A stretch of DNA of 64,000 bases. Source: Trema orientale. Its lineage: Eukaryota > Streptophyta > Magnoliopsida > Rosales > Cannabaceae. The notes under the pieces were generated by a model. The model saw only the letters and a program-made list of their open reading frames with translations. It searched no databases and was not told the origin of the DNA. Below are positions 12,301 through 30,558 of the stretch, piece after piece (the stretch's first letter is position 1; every line of letters begins with the position of its first letter). The DNA is taken from assembly GCA_002914845.1 (NCBI GenBank), contig JXTC01000043.1:357809-421808 (forward strand), given 5' to 3'. The translations under genes and the position numbers were made by a program.

Positions 12301-13597
12301 GCGATTTTGTAATTAGGAGAATTTTTTTGGATCTGTAGTGAAAGCGGAGGGATCAGATCGACTGTCTCTGCGGTATGAACCTGTTTTATAGGTTTGATTT
12401 CTCCATACATATCTTGCGCATGTGTTTTAGAGTTTTGGAATTATATATATTCTGATTTGGCTGTATAAGACTCAATTTTCTGTATTTAGTTTTCGACATA
12501 GTGAAATTTTTCTTCTCTGTTAATGATTTTTTTCGATTAGAAATTTTACTTAAATCTGTGTGTGCTTATTTTTCGTTCTATTGCCTTTATATATCATTCA
12601 TTAATTCTTAACTGTCATATATATATATATATACTTTCACATATACCATAACGCAATTAATTAGAACATATGTGATAATACATTATAATAGTTATATATA
12701 TACGTATATATTATAATGTGGCTCCATTTACTCCATTATTATTATTATTTTCCATGTTTTAGTTTTGGGATAGAATAATTTGTTCCATTATCCCCTCTTG
12801 TATTAGGTTAATTTGTTCTATACACATGTGGGGCCAAATAATTGGTTCCATTTTTTGTTTTTGTTTTCCATGTGTAATAAGTTTGTTATACTATTAGATA
12901 CATATATAACCATATACATCACCATGATCATGATAACAGCAATTAATACTCATAATTAAAACGGACAAGAAAAAAAGATAGAAATAACGTTATAAGCTTA
13001 TTTATTTACTGGCTAAGATGGCTGCTTGAGTTGAATTGAGGATTGCTGAAAAGCCCGAGAAACTGTGCTTGTAACTATAGAGCATGGACTGCTTAGCATC
13101 TTCTTTACTGAAAATGGATAAGTGCAAAAGAGAGAGTTATTCAATAATGCTAAGTTATGATCGATGCACAGCTTGAATAAACTGAACATGATCAATTTGC
13201 AGACATATATAGTTTATACGAGAATGAAATAATCTAAAGTATAGGGAACAAAAAGTAAATAAAAAGTTAACCTAGCAAAGACATTGGTGAGGAGTTGAAG
13301 ATGGTGGTTTGAAGTAAGCTTAGGATCATCATGACATTTGCGCCCTAAATAAACAATGTAGGCCTGTATAATGCAATTAAAGCATAACAAAAAACATATG
13401 AGAATTAAAAATTAAGATGAGAGCTAAGGCTATACAACTTATATATAATTATTAAACATCAAATAAACGAAAGCAAAAGGGGGAGGTTCTTTTTTGGAAT
13501 GGTAAGTAATTACATGGGGTTTGGGAGTTGAGTGAACAACAAAAAGCGAAAGTAAGAGCAATAGGCCCCAATGAAAACACTCAGAATTAGTAGCCAT
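6386..13597 (-). CDS. Subtilisin-like serine protease (SBT3-like), copy A
   Basis: Ten exons: 13597-13514, 13363-13272, 13107-13010, 12154-11993, 11879-11206, 9330-9257, 8443-8198, 7932-7818, 7615-7402, 7020-6386. All junctions are GT-AG and in phase, giving 797 aa. Order: signal peptide (about 1-22, [10 protein letters not shown] core), I9 prodomain (AYIVYLG to about 110), S8 catalytic domain with a PA insert, and an Fn3-like C-terminus. The catalytic set is complete: Asp144 (VIDSG), His218 (GHGTHTAST), oxyanion Asn330 (AGNDGP), Ser554 (SGTSMSCPH). Plant subtilases are secreted, self-processed endopeptidases of the cell wall; the natural substrate is unknown. The ATG at 13597 was chosen because it starts the signal peptide and lies about 50 bases after a TATA box; an upstream in-frame ATG at 13702 precedes that TATA. 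By eye it is nearest to the Arabidopsis SBT3.17/3.18 type; subgroup uncertain. Copy B lies 6.6 kb upstream in the same orientation. Confidence 0.93.
8819..8877. repeat. Two-copy 28-bp tandem repeat in an intron
   Basis: The unit beginning ACCAACAGCTTAATTACTAA occurs twice head to tail in intron 6 of subtilase copy A. No coding effect. Confidence 0.85.
9331..11205 (-). other. Long intron 5 of subtilase copy A
   Basis: This 1.9-kb intron separates the His/Asn-bearing exon 5 from exon 6. The same intron in copy B is about 0.58 kb (23896-24471), so the difference is a length change after duplication. A short plus-strand open frame at 9563-9784 has no recognisable homology. No clear terminal repeats were seen to explain the extra length. 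Confidence 0.6.
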
Positions 13598-13626
13598 ATT
13601 GTATGATAAATCTCTCAAGGAAAAAA

Positions 13627-13655
13627 CCACATGGTTTGGTCGGGGTTTTATAGTG
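13627..13655 (-). promoter_or_regulatory. Core promoter of subtilase copy A (TATA box)
   Basis: Read on the minus strand, CACTATAAAACCCCGACC holds a TATA box about 50 bases before the ATG. The same block, including CCGACCAA and CCATGTG, occurs before copy B at 26179-26206. Survival of the block in both copies suggests it is functional. Confidence 0.6.
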
Positions 13656-16600
13656 TAAGAGCTAGAGTAAGAGCCAACTTGTGCTTTCCAAGTGGGTGGC
13701 AATATTCATGTGCGTGTGCTCTAAGTTTTTCAAAGCTTCAATAGCACTGACTTATACCTTCCTACATAATGATATTTCCTCTTACAAAGTAGCTACCTAG
13801 TTGTCGAAATTGTTGTAGGCCTTTAATTTAATTACTCTCTATTACACCATTTTCTCTCTCCCAATTACTTTGTAGCTTGTATATTGTACCTCTATTATTG
13901 GATCTATACCTTAGGTAGAATCATATAATCACGGCAAAATAAGATTAATAAAGTCACAAACTTTCACATGTGATCTTCTCAATGTCATTGCAAAGTATTG
14001 CTCTTTAGATAAAATAAATCATATTTTAATTCCGGTTATTATGATAAGGAATAATTAATTCCTTGAAACTCACAACATACATAGGTCTAATATTGCTTAG
14101 GCTTAATTTTCACATACGCATGCCTTGACTAAGATCATAACTAATAACCATAGTGACACGGTTATTATTTAGTTTAGTTCTTTATAGTTTGACTACTAGA
14201 AAACCCTAGTTTAGTTCCTATAACGGAATTCTACTTAACAAACTTAATTAAACATATCTACGGCAAGTAGCTACTAATTGAATTGAAATTGAATGAGTGG
14301 TTCCTATGTCAGAAGGGCTCTATTTGTGTAAACTACTATTGAAGTAAGCTAGCTCCATGTGATCCTGTGATTCTTTTTTCCATTCCTTTCACCTTGAAAT
14401 CTTTATTTTAAAGTACTCTTAGTATTCATAGTATGCTTGTGCCCTAGTCTATAGTAAGGGGATCAAGCATCATAAGAGTACGTAATGATGAATGAATGTA
14501 TATCTATTCAAATTCTAGCAACTTGGATACTAATTTTACCACAAGAAGCAACTTATTCTCAATCAACCAAATCATTGCTTGGCTTAAATTTTTCCTTCTT
14601 ATTGCGTAATTTTTCGTCTAATCGGTTACGTAATTAGAGGTTTTATAATCAGCTCTTAAACCTTTTGAGGCAAGTTTTTGATTTTTTTAAGTTAATCCTT
14701 CACATCATTTAACATCTTCTATATGAATGCAAAGAACTTTCTTTGAAAACAGGCACCCAATTTCAGTCATACCAATCTATTATTGCATCTTCATAACTCA
14801 TAATATGATTGAATTAAAGCATACATCTATTTTGCTTTGGTAAGCAGGAATTTCAAGTGCTATACATAAAGATTGTCCATCTTGGGACATGTAAAGTTAC
14901 TGAAATCATATGGTAGATTAATTCTGATCACCTTCTTGAATTATATAACATGTATCAACTTTAATTAATATATGAATAAGCATGAATAGAACTAGCTAGC
15001 TGCTTCACATTATCACAATCATAATAATACATGTCATGTGTGAATTGATATTATTCAAAATGATATATGTAAAGGCAATGTAAATCATTATATTCTTTTG
15101 AAAAAGAAAAAAAAAAATAAGGTGATATGAAATACTAATTAACTATATATTAATTAGCAAGCCAGAATAGTTAATTAAATATACTAGGAAAAATTGATAT
15201 TGCTAGCTAGCTAAATTAATTAATTAATTAATTATAGCCAGAAAAAAATATTGGCCTTAATATTTTGTTTGAAGGAAAGAATTACCTATCTAAAAAAGCA
15301 AAGAATTATTTGAAAACCAAATTATTAAACCTCAAAAAGAGGTTAAATTGAAGGAAAGAATAAAACACAACAATATCAAATGTAAAACAAGACAATTATT
15401 TGAAAGTCTTACTGCCTCAAGCACTAATGTCACAAGGAGAATGATTTTACTCTTTCTTCGCTTTGAGATTAGATTGGACAATTTCTAATTTAGTGTATTA
15501 CTGAATACTCAAATTAATAAGGATACGACTACCAATATTTAATAAGAAAACGAAAGTGGCTCCCTACCTACCTTCCAGTTTTTATTCTCCATAATCCATG
15601 ATACAAGAACAAACGCACAAGGAGAGGGCGGATACGCTAGCTTGCGAATTTAATAAGAAATTTTATATATTGGATGATTTTTGGTTAATTTGCAGCCATA
15701 ATTCATTATCAAAAGATAATAAAGTACTAGCTTTTTTTTTTCTTTTTCTTTTTCAAGCTACTACTTAGATAGCTCAGGCAAGGAGGAATGTTAGCCACAT
15801 GCCAACTATTGGCACCCATGATAAAGTACTAGCTTGCTAGTGAGTGTTTAAAGAATTAGCCAATCTTATTAACATTTAAGTTCTTGGTATATATACTAGT
15901 AATTTAATCAAGGTTTTTTAGCTTTTTTTTTTTTTTTTTTCCCCTAATCGCACTAAAGTGAATTTTGGTTGTAACGTAGCCGAGGAATTCTTTCTTGATC
16001 TATAACAAGAATGCCCTAATTAGCAAAAACAAAAAAATAAAATGAAATGAGAGAAAGAGAGAGGAAGCATCCAAAATATTTCCTTTTCTCACGAAAGTTT
16101 CCCTAGACATGCTCGTAAATATGTATCTTCTAGGCACACTAGCTAATAAGTCAATGCATATAAGGATTTTGCAGTTTGAATCTTCCGAAAAGAAAGAAAA
16201 AAGAAAAGAAAAGGAGAAAGAAAAAAAGGAGAGAGAGAGAGAGAGGAAAAAATAAGAAGAAAGATAACCCTTTTGTACTATTTAGGTGTGTAGATCATAA
16301 AGGGCCTTAGCTTAAGGTTTACTTACACACCGCTTTGTGTTTTCGATAGCAATAAAGCCAACTCACATGATCTTAATTCGTTGCATGGCTTTCGGGATTC
16401 AACTAATAATTCCATAAAAAATATATATAAAATCACATTTTGCCCCATAATTAGAGAGATCAAAGTATGATTATGACCAGTTGCGATAATTTATTAGCAT
16501 ATAAATTTCACTGTATCTTTACCATACGTGGGACCCCAAGTATTATTAAAAGCATCATGTAGAAAAAAAATCAGGTATTGGATTAAGGTAAAATCTGTCA

Positions 16601-17729
16601 TGATTAACAAAATGTTTCAAATATAAATAATATTGTAGTCATTGTGTATTAGTGCATGAAAGTACTATCTTATAGCAATGTAATTGTTATATGAGACTCT
16701 ATCAGCAGCATATAATTACCATACATGATTTATAGCTAGCATATTATCTAATAGCTAGCGCTATTACTCTATGACCAGCATATAATTACCATTATATATC
16801 TAGCTAGCTAGTTATACATTAATCACATTTGGAATAATATACTATGGATATATATAACATATATAGGTTTACTTATGATTAATTAGCAGTAAGATTTATG
16901 GATATACTACACTTCCGTATTCATTATTTCGCCGCAGTTTGTAATTATATGCATGTATAATTATAGTCATTATATTAGCCATTATTATCTACAATGTGTG
17001 TATAACTATCAATTATGCGCGTGAGAGAGAGAGAATATATGGTAGTGCTCGTTAGCTAGCTTTCTTTCATGTCATCTTTGGTCATCATCTCAACAAATTA
17101 CATAGAAATATGTACTACATATAAGGTTTTGACGCACCATGCACTAAAACTCTACTTATGGCAACGTTTACTAATTATAATTGAAAAAGGGAAACAGAAT
17201 AATTAGTGGATACTTGATCCTTAATTTCCTTTCCATTAATAATTAATCTGCCTATACTTCGAAATCATGATTAATTATTTTTATAATAAAAGAGTAACCC
17301 AAGTAAATTGTGTACTCACTGGGAGGACCCTAAAAATAATTTGATTCCCATTAATCCTTAAGAAAAAATATTTTCCATGACATACCTTTTCGATTCCGTG
17401 AAAAGGACTTTGAAAGTTGTTCATTTTGTTTCATACTCCTAAATTTAGCAAATAGATGGAAAAGGTTTCAACTTTGATTATTTATATTATTGAAATTCCA
17501 AAGATTACTTTTAATGAATATTAATAAAACATAGAAGAGATCGTAAAATATGTATAATATATATATATGTACATATATATATATATATATATATAAAAGT
17601 AATTAGTTAGAACTAATATATATTGTGGCATCCTAACGAGAATAGGTAGCTTCTAGCGTACGTCTGTGTACTTAATTAAACAATTGCGTACATCCGCCAA
17701 ACAGAAACCAAGTTTATGTACAAGAAATA
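13656..17729. other. AT-rich intergenic region between the two subtilase genes, first part
   Basis: About 4 kb upstream of copy A with no coding stretch of recognisable family. It contains poly-A/T tracts, a GA-rich patch (16190-16262) and TA runs (17555-17596). Nothing else could be supported. Confidence 0.6.
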
Positions 17730-17996
17730 GGGAAATTGACATAAATAGTAGTAATTTTGACTAAAATGATTTTTTTAATAATATTTTAAAAAATGACTAT
17801 CTAGTAGTATTTTAGTATTCTGTAATCCTATGTGACGGAGGATCATATAATTTGTAACTACTGATTAATTTTAAAAAAGTCATAATTTTATAGTTTGAAG
17901 TCATACAATTTGTGATATTACTAAAAATATCAATTTAAAAAAGACTACCATAAATGTCACTTTATACCAAATTAGTACTAACCAAATCAATTTCTC
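17730..17996. mobile_element. MITE, MULE-type with 9-bp target-site duplication (family 2, copy 1)
   Basis: The element starts GGGAAATTGACATAAATAG and ends with the inverted form ...ATCAATTTCTC. It is flanked by CAAGAAATA (17721-17729) and AAAGAAATA (17997-18005), a 9-bp duplication with one mismatch. The internal sequence resembles 41921-42198 and about 30340-30558, including the repeated phrase for TAATTTGTGA. Non-autonomous; no coding capacity. Confidence 0.7.
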
Positions 17997-18640
17997 AAAG
18001 AAATAACACAAGCACCCGACAAATCCAGGGAAGAGTCCAATTAAGTCAACAAAATAAACAATAAAAAGCTCTATTCGACATGAAGTAATAATTTTCTTCA
18101 CGCTATGTATGCATGCATATTCCACAATACCCGACAACATTTTTCAAAAATGTTTTATTTTTAATGGGGCCTCAAGATCAAGACAACAAGCTTAGTAGAG
18201 CGGCTACTTATAGATTGAACAATCAATCCAAATATGACCAATACCAACTAAAATAAAAGTTAAACATCGATAGCTTAAATGGCCCTCCAAATCTCTTCCT
18301 ATAAAAGCAAAACAAACTACAGGAGGCAGAGAGAAATGACCCGATAAACTCATATAAGTACAACAAACTCCTCCACATGCAACCAAAAAAGAGCACAAAA
18401 AGTCATTAGCTGCACCATCTGTATTATCTTTATTAGTAGGACAATCAGCAGAAATTAACCATATATATAACATCAAATATTATGGGAGCCTAATACAATC
18501 TGAGTTGGTACTTACCGTGGAAATTAGACCCAATACCCGTTTTTGGGCTGGATATTTTTAACTTACCTGTTTTTAAAATGTGAATAATTTGTTATCCGTT
18601 TTTTCACCTACGTTTCCAATTTTACCCTTAGTTAACTTTT
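17997..18640. other. Intergenic, no supported gene
   Basis: Minus-strand open frames at 17901-18140 and 18204-18476 encode cysteine- and hydrophobic-rich peptides that I cannot match to any family. They are probably chance frames in repeat DNA. Confidence 0.4.
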
Positions 18641-18647
18641 TTTTTTT

Positions 18648-19345
18648 TTCTAATAACTGTAAACAAGACGTTTCAACCTCTATAAGAGAGATAAAAATGT
18701 AACCAACTGGTTTCGGAACTAATAGCAAACAACTTGTTCACGTCTATGCTTAAAAAGAACTTAAACTGTAAACAACTGGTATAATTTACAGATCTGCTTC
18801 AGTGCTTTGGCTATAATTAACTTTTTTTTTTTTCCTGATAACTGTAAACAGGAAGTTTCAACTTCTACAAGAGAGACAAAAATATAATAACTGGTTTCGG
18901 AACTAATAGTAAATAATTTGTTCACTTCTATACTTAAAAAGAACTTAAACTGTAAACAACTAGTATAATTTACAGATCTGCTTCAGTGCCTTAGTTATAA
19001 TTTACTTTTTTTTTTGTCTCCGATAACTGTAAATAAGAAGTTTCAACCTTTATTAGAGAGACAAAAATAGAATCAACTGGTTTCACAAGTAATAGTAAAC
19101 AACTTGTTCACGTCTATGCTTAAAAAGAAATTAAACTGTAAACAACTGCTATAACTTATAGATCTACTTCAGTTTTTTTTTTCCCGATAACTGTAAACAA
19201 GAAATTTCAACCTCTATTAGAGAGACAAAAATATAATCAGCTGGTTTCGTAAGTAATAGTAAACAACTTGTTCACGTCTATGCTTAAAAAGAAACTAAAC
19301 TGTAAACAATTGGTTTATATGAAAAGTTTGCATTAATCTCCCATG
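18648..19345. repeat. Four-copy tandem array, unit about 160-186 bp
   Basis: Each unit starts near ATAACTGTAAACAAGA (about 18652, 18837, 19023, 19186). Units share AGTTTCAAC, AGAGAGACAAAAATA, CAACTGGTTTCG, ACTTGTTCACGTCTATGCTT and TAAACTGTAAACAACT. Spacing is about 185, 186 and 163 bases; the third-to-fourth step is shorter because part of the GATCTGCTTCAGTGC segment is lost. A poly-T run precedes each unit. Confidence 0.85.
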
Positions 19346-19439
19346 CCGATTCCGAGCTTTATCGGCAAAAATACTTCCGGTAGGTTATTTTTTTCGATGA
19401 ATCGATAACAAAACTTACTCTAAGCCGATTTATTCAACG

Positions 19440-19605
19440 AAGATGACAATTACAGAGAGAAAAGAGAGAGTGTGCGATTTTAAAGAGAGATGAGAGAGAT
19501 TTCGGACATTTTTAGAAAGAGAGAGAGGAGAACATTCGGCCATTTTTAGAGAGAGAGAGAGGAGAGCGTTCAACAATTTTTAGAGAGAGAAGGAAGAGAG
19601 ACCAT
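19440..19605. repeat. GA-rich minisatellite
   Basis: Imperfect repeats of a ~40-bp unit combining a GAGAGAGAG tract with CATTTTTAGAGAGAGAG. It sits just after the four-copy array and may belong to the same compound element. Confidence 0.65.
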
Positions 19606-20243
19606 GAAAGGACCGATTTATTCACGTTTACTTTTAAGGGTAATTTAGGTAGTTTACAAATAAAAAAGATTATGAGTTAGAAGATTATAAAAAAAGGGGT
19701 ATAATCATGTTTAATTAAGAGTAATTGCCAAATTCTCCCGTACTTACTTCATTGTAAGTAAATCTGATTACGAATATTTATGAATGATTAACATTAAAAT
19801 CATGTTTTGCAACAAGATAAGAGTAAATAACATCCTTATTACAACAATAAATTCATTTAAATTATATACTCTTGTTTTGTGCTGAAGAAAATGACCAAAA
19901 TTGAAATTCACTACCATAAAGCATGGAATAGTCGAGATCTGAGGACTAGTTAGTCCATTCTACAAGTTTTGTAAGTAGATTTAGCTAGCACATACTGAAT
20001 TTTGAAGATCCAAGGAAAATAATATCCAAATACCTTTAGCATATAATCGCACGATACAAAAAAAAAAGTTTTTACTTTTGAACAAAACAAGGAGAACTGA
20101 TTCCCATCATTATCACTGTTCATAATAATCACGTCATAGAAGCCATATTTAAAAAAAAGTATAAGCAAATAACACAGAAGTACTGGCAACAAAAGCTTGA
20201 TCAATAGCTAGCTTGAATAGAATATAAAGACTCTCGATTGCGT
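19606..20243. other. Intergenic, 3' side of subtilase copy B
   Basis: AT-rich sequence with no recognisable coding or RNA feature. Confidence 0.5.
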
Positions 20244-26159
<5,916 letters not shown>

Positions 26160-26178
26160 TTATGTTTGGATGAGGAAG

Positions 26179-26206
26179 CACATGGTTGGTCGGGGATTAT
26201 ATAGTG
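26179..26206 (-). promoter_or_regulatory. Core promoter of subtilase copy B (TATA box)
   Basis: Minus-strand CACTATATAATCCCCGACC, followed by CCATGTG, places a TATA box about 40 bases before the ATG. The block is nearly identical to the one before copy A at 13627-13655. Confidence 0.6.
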
Positions 26207-27650
26207 TCACATGTTGTACGTTCTATTGTAATAAGTAACAAAGGGCTATCATCTATTGGTCGGCATTCCAAAGAAATGGTTACATTAATAGTGCGCGTGA
26301 GCTCCAAGATTCTAAAAGCTGCAATAACACTCACATATAGCCTTCCCGTCATCATGATATTTTCTCTCTCAAGCCATAATATATGGCCTTTTTCTTTTTT
26401 TCTTCTTTTTTTCTTATTAGCACACACATCATAAAGAGTACTACAATACAATTACATGCGATAATATATATTACAATACCTTATACTGAACAACGACAAA
26501 ATATAGGTCTCGGAAGATGTTAGGGAAATTCTAACTCTTTGTCATGGTGGGATTAAATATTGGTCCCATCATAGGTTATAGTGCAATGGAAAATCAGGAA
26601 TTACGCGTATATTCTTAGCATTACTCTTAGTCTTATTTATTACTATATATATCACTCCAACAATGATGGAGGTTTTTCTTTTCCCCCTAAAGCTTACTGA
26701 CTTTTTCTCTCTCCAAGCTAGCTTGTATATATATAGCTGCTACAGTGTTACTTGACGTAAATATCTCTATTCTAGTTGTTAGGTCTTTTTCATGACTCTC
26801 TCTCTCTTTCCACTACTAGAAGTCAATATGTTGTACCTATCTCTTTCTATATACCTTAGGGCTTAGGTAGAATCGCAGCAAAGATCAATGTCGCAGAAAG
26901 ATTTATCATATATAGCTAGTTTGCTTTATTACTCACCAAGAAAAATGCATGTGGCCTATCATCATGATCTTTAAGCAGGCCTTTTTCTTTCAAAAATTGG
27001 GTTATAAAAAAGTCCTTATATTAGTAGTCTCTACGGTCTTGTAACCGTTATTATAAAAGAAACGCTCTCTTTTTTTCTTCGAAGAAATTGAAATCAAACT
27101 TGATATGCTATTTATTTTTGAAGAACTTGATATGCTATTTGGTTAGAGTTTCTTAATTAGCGCAAACTCTAGTGACTAATTGTTAGCTGTACTTAACTGG
27201 AACCTAACAAATTCAAGATCTATCTATTACCATGTTGAATACTAAGTTTGGGTAACTTGAAGCTAATAAGTTTCAAGATCTATATATATTGAGTTGGCCC
27301 TTCATGCTCATCTCTAAAGTTTGAGTACTTTCAGTTAAAATATGTATACAGATACAAAAAAAAAGCAAGGAATTACTAGTATGCATTGCTTCTGATATTG
27401 TATTGATTGTGTCCGGTCATTAATCCATTTGTCCAGATGAGCTAGGTAGCTTAATTTAGTTTTCTGTTTTGTGTTTTTTTTATGATGTCGTGTTACTTTA
27501 TGCGCACTTTTCTTTTATTAATTTATATGAGTTAAAGAGTGGTAAATGATTGTCCTATTTATAGATGCCAACATAGTTGAGATGTAGTTTTAGGATTTGA
27601 TACCCTCCTCTTTCTCCCATTTTGAGTTAAAAAAATGATAATAAAAAGTT
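26207..27650. other. Intergenic region upstream of subtilase copy B
   Basis: AT-rich with CT-rich patches. It presumably contains distal promoter sequence of copy B. No coding or mobile element was recognised. Confidence 0.45.
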
Positions 27651-27659
27651 TGGTCCAAT

Positions 27660-30200
27660 AAAATTGATTAGTGATTGGTCCATTTCCGCGAGAGGATTAT
27701 TAAGGAGGCAATTAGTTTCATTATATATTAGGCATTTTGGCTATAATTTTGGCAATGGAATTAGCTTGGGAGATATATCGAGTCTGATTTTGCTTTTGTT
27801 GTTCATGTTCTTGAGACAATCCAGATGTGTTAATTGGAGAGTACTTCATGTTGATTGGTCTCTGTCTCTAGGTCGCTGAGAACTGCTATAGCTTCGGGGT
27901 TCATGCGGATTTTACAATTAATGAGGCATATACTCTGGGGTACTTTGGTAATTAATTAGCTCATCTCTTCTCTCCAACCGCTCTTTTGTATTTAAACTTT
28001 TGCGGTCTGCCTTGGCCTTTAGTTCTCTCCCAACCTCTCTTTAGTGTTTTGAACTTTTGTGGTTTGTTTTGTTTTTCTTTTAAACTTTTTTGTATTATTT
28101 TTCTGTCTTTTAACAGAACTTTGTTTTGATTAGGTGATTTTTAGCACTGGTTCTTAAAACTCTTGCAAAATTTTCTTTCTTTTTGTTAAGAGGGTGAAAG
28201 GATTCAGAACTTAAACCTTAGTATAAAAATTATGTGGTCTAAGTTTGCGACAACAATGACAACATAAAACTCAGCTATAGATCCTACATCTGGGTAAAGT
28301 TACCAATATACAAAGTTTTGTTACAAATTTTGGGTACAAAAACAAACCACTATAGTACTTAATAATAAGGGAGAAATTAAGTAAGTAAATGACGATTTAA
28401 TTACTTATCCGCGCAAAAATATCTGATGAAACTTTTTGACACAATGAGTACGTTGGGATTTCATTTGTGAAGTTCATTCTAATTTCATATTAAACTTGGT
28501 TTCATACTCCCCTTCAGATGAAAGAGAGTTAACCTATAAAGGGATGTGGATGTTCGTTGTTTAGTTTCCTTAATCAAGCCCTTCTTTGCAGACTCGCTTA
28601 GAAGAATATGATTGGTATATAGTGGGCTTTGTTTATTACTATTTGCATATCCATTATTTTCATAAATTAAACGTAGCTCGGTTGATGCATATCCATTCCT
28701 CTGTTTGGCAAGCTTTTCGCACCTCTCTCTCTTATAAAGAATTCTACAGATATGGATTATAGGGGGATATACGTGTTGGTGGGATAACTGGCTTAATTGG
28801 TTATGATCTCTTGCAAACAGGTTGGGCATTCTTATTTTTGAAAGACCCTTTATATCTACTAGAGTTTCAGATAATAACATTAATGGCTGTTGGACGCTTG
28901 AGCATTCTTTTGAGCTTGCTCATTCGGATATATTTGTAGAGATGGCATATTATTGTCTTGCCCTATTCTTGAGATAAGTTGATTTAGACTTGTTCTTCTA
29001 TGAAAACAGTTTCTTGTAAAGAGACTTTCAATTAATTCCGTCCCAAGGGCCAGGTTACTCGATGGGGAAATAAGAACTAGAGAAGCTTTAGCCCCCTCTT
29101 TTAGGGTCGTTTCGTGTATGGCGCATTATGTACAATAAGCTTCCACTAAGGTTTCTCTGAGAAAATTGGCTTTTCCCTTTCACTCTTTTTATCATCTTTG
29201 CAAGCATAGCATTGAAACTCATGATCATATTATAATCCTGAGTGCTCTCATCTTTGGAGGACCGGAGGTTGGTTTCTTCTACTCTTTGTTGTCCTTTGAA
29301 TCTTGACGATCTATTAAGGATTTCTAGCTCTTAATAGAAATTAAAGTGCTCAAATTTCCTTTCTTTGGATAGCTGCGATTTTTTTTTTGGCCTATTTAGT
29401 TTGCAAGAAATCAAGCTAATTTTGAGGATCAACTACCTCCTATTAATTATTCTTTGGTCAAGGTATTTGGTGTCAGTAAGAAACGAGCTTACTTAGGGGT
29501 CAAGGGAGCTATGGCTAATACATCTAATGACTTATTGATTATTAGAGGAAGATTAGAGTTTCTAGTGGTCCTTGTTTAGTATATAAGACTAGGATTAGAT
29601 TATAGCATTTGATTAGATTATAATAGATTGGATTAGATAAATTTAATACTATTTCATGTTCGGTGTAGTATTAGATTGGATTAGCATTATTATTATAATA
29701 TGGGACCCACTTTGCATTGAAATGTATAATAAATTTATTTTATATTAGTTTAAATATTAAAAAATATAAAAATATATTTATAATGTGAGACCCACTAATT
29801 TAAAATTTTGAAATAAATATGAGTCCCACCATTTTTGAGTGTATGATTAGTAATCCCACATTTTTGAGTGGGATAAATTATCTTTTTCACATTGGACTAT
29901 TTTAAGATTGTAGATTATTTATCCTAATCCCAAGTTAACATCAAATATGGGTATGGCATAAATAATCCCAATCCCAATCTTAATCTCATGTATCAAACAA
30001 GGCATAACAATTTTGATGGGTACGTAGTTCAATATTGATGGAGCAGTTAACGGTAGTCAAGGCCTTGTAGGTTGTGGTTGTGAAGAGATCAATCTCCAAA
30101 ATTGATAACAAAAGCTCAATTCTATAATTTGTGCTCAAGTTAATAGCCAATACTGTCAATATATTTGATTCTTCTCTTTCATGATTTGTCAATTTTTGTT
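27660..30200 (+). pseudogene. LINE (non-LTR retrotransposon) ORF2 C-terminal remnant, interrupted by a MITE
   Basis: Plus-strand frames carry decayed LINE motifs. Around 28680-28800 VWQAFRTSLSYKEFYRYG and WWDNWLN resemble the segment after the reverse transcriptase. Around 29370-29550 LIWFARNQANFEDQLPP, then GVSKKRAYLGVKGAMANTSN and DLLIIRGR, match the stretch before the RNase H domain. After a MITE (about 29569-30005) the homology resumes with VNIDGAVNGSQGLVGCG at about 30030-30080, the usual start of the LINE RNase H domain. Stops and frame changes are frequent. The outer limits are vague: 27660-28400 is assigned only by proximity. No active enzyme is encoded. Confidence 0.6.
29569..30005. 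mobile_element. MITE inserted in the LINE remnant
   Basis: Ends are CCTTGTTTAGTATATAAGA and, inverted, CCTTGTTTGATACATGAGA, making imperfect terminal inverted repeats that continue with GGATTAG/GGATTGG. The body is AT-rich, with paired phrases such as GATTAGATTATAG. It separates two parts of the LINE reading (DLLIIRGR and VNIDGAVNG), which argues for insertion. I could not define a convincing target-site duplication. The style resembles PIF/Harbinger or hAT MITEs. Confidence 0.6.
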
Positions 30201-30339
30201 ATCTGAAAATTTTATTTTTTTTCATGTAATTAAGCTAGCATTTATTTTAAAAGCTTTAAATCAATTGCTAAAATACCTACCTATAAATTGCTATTTATAA
30301 AATTGTACTCTATTTTTTCTTTGTTTATTGGCCCATGCC

Positions 30340-30558
30340 TAAAATTTTTCCTTTTTCCCTCTCCTATAAACTACCTCATCAGCAATCACATAATTTGTGA
30401 TTATAAAATTATGATTCCTCAGCAATCATATAATTTGTGATCATAAAATTATGATTTTTTTAAGAAATGGTCACATAATACTACTACAAACTTATTTTTC
30501 AAAACACTTTTAAAAAAGTTATTTTAGTCCAAATTACTGCTATTGATATCAAATTCCC
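30340..30558. mobile_element. MITE, family 2, copy 2 (degenerate left end)
   Basis: The right part (30470-30558) matches 42130-42198, ending ...CAAATTCCC. Inside is a two-copy tandem repeat of about 37 bases (30381-30455; CAGCAATCACATAATTTGTG type). The left terminus is unclear and no good target-site duplication was found. Confidence 0.5.

Noticed and set aside
13598..13702. Upstream in-frame start for subtilase copy A
   Set aside because: It would include the TATA box region in the coding sequence and put 35 extra residues before the signal peptide; copy B has no equivalent.
18204..18476. Cysteine-rich 90-residue minus-strand frame as a small secreted protein
   Set aside because: No convincing signal peptide or regular cysteine spacing; repeat-rich neighbourhood; no promoter seen.
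18648..19345. CRISPR-like array
   Set aside because: Units are long, contiguous and spacer-free in a plant genome; this is an ordinary tandem repeat.
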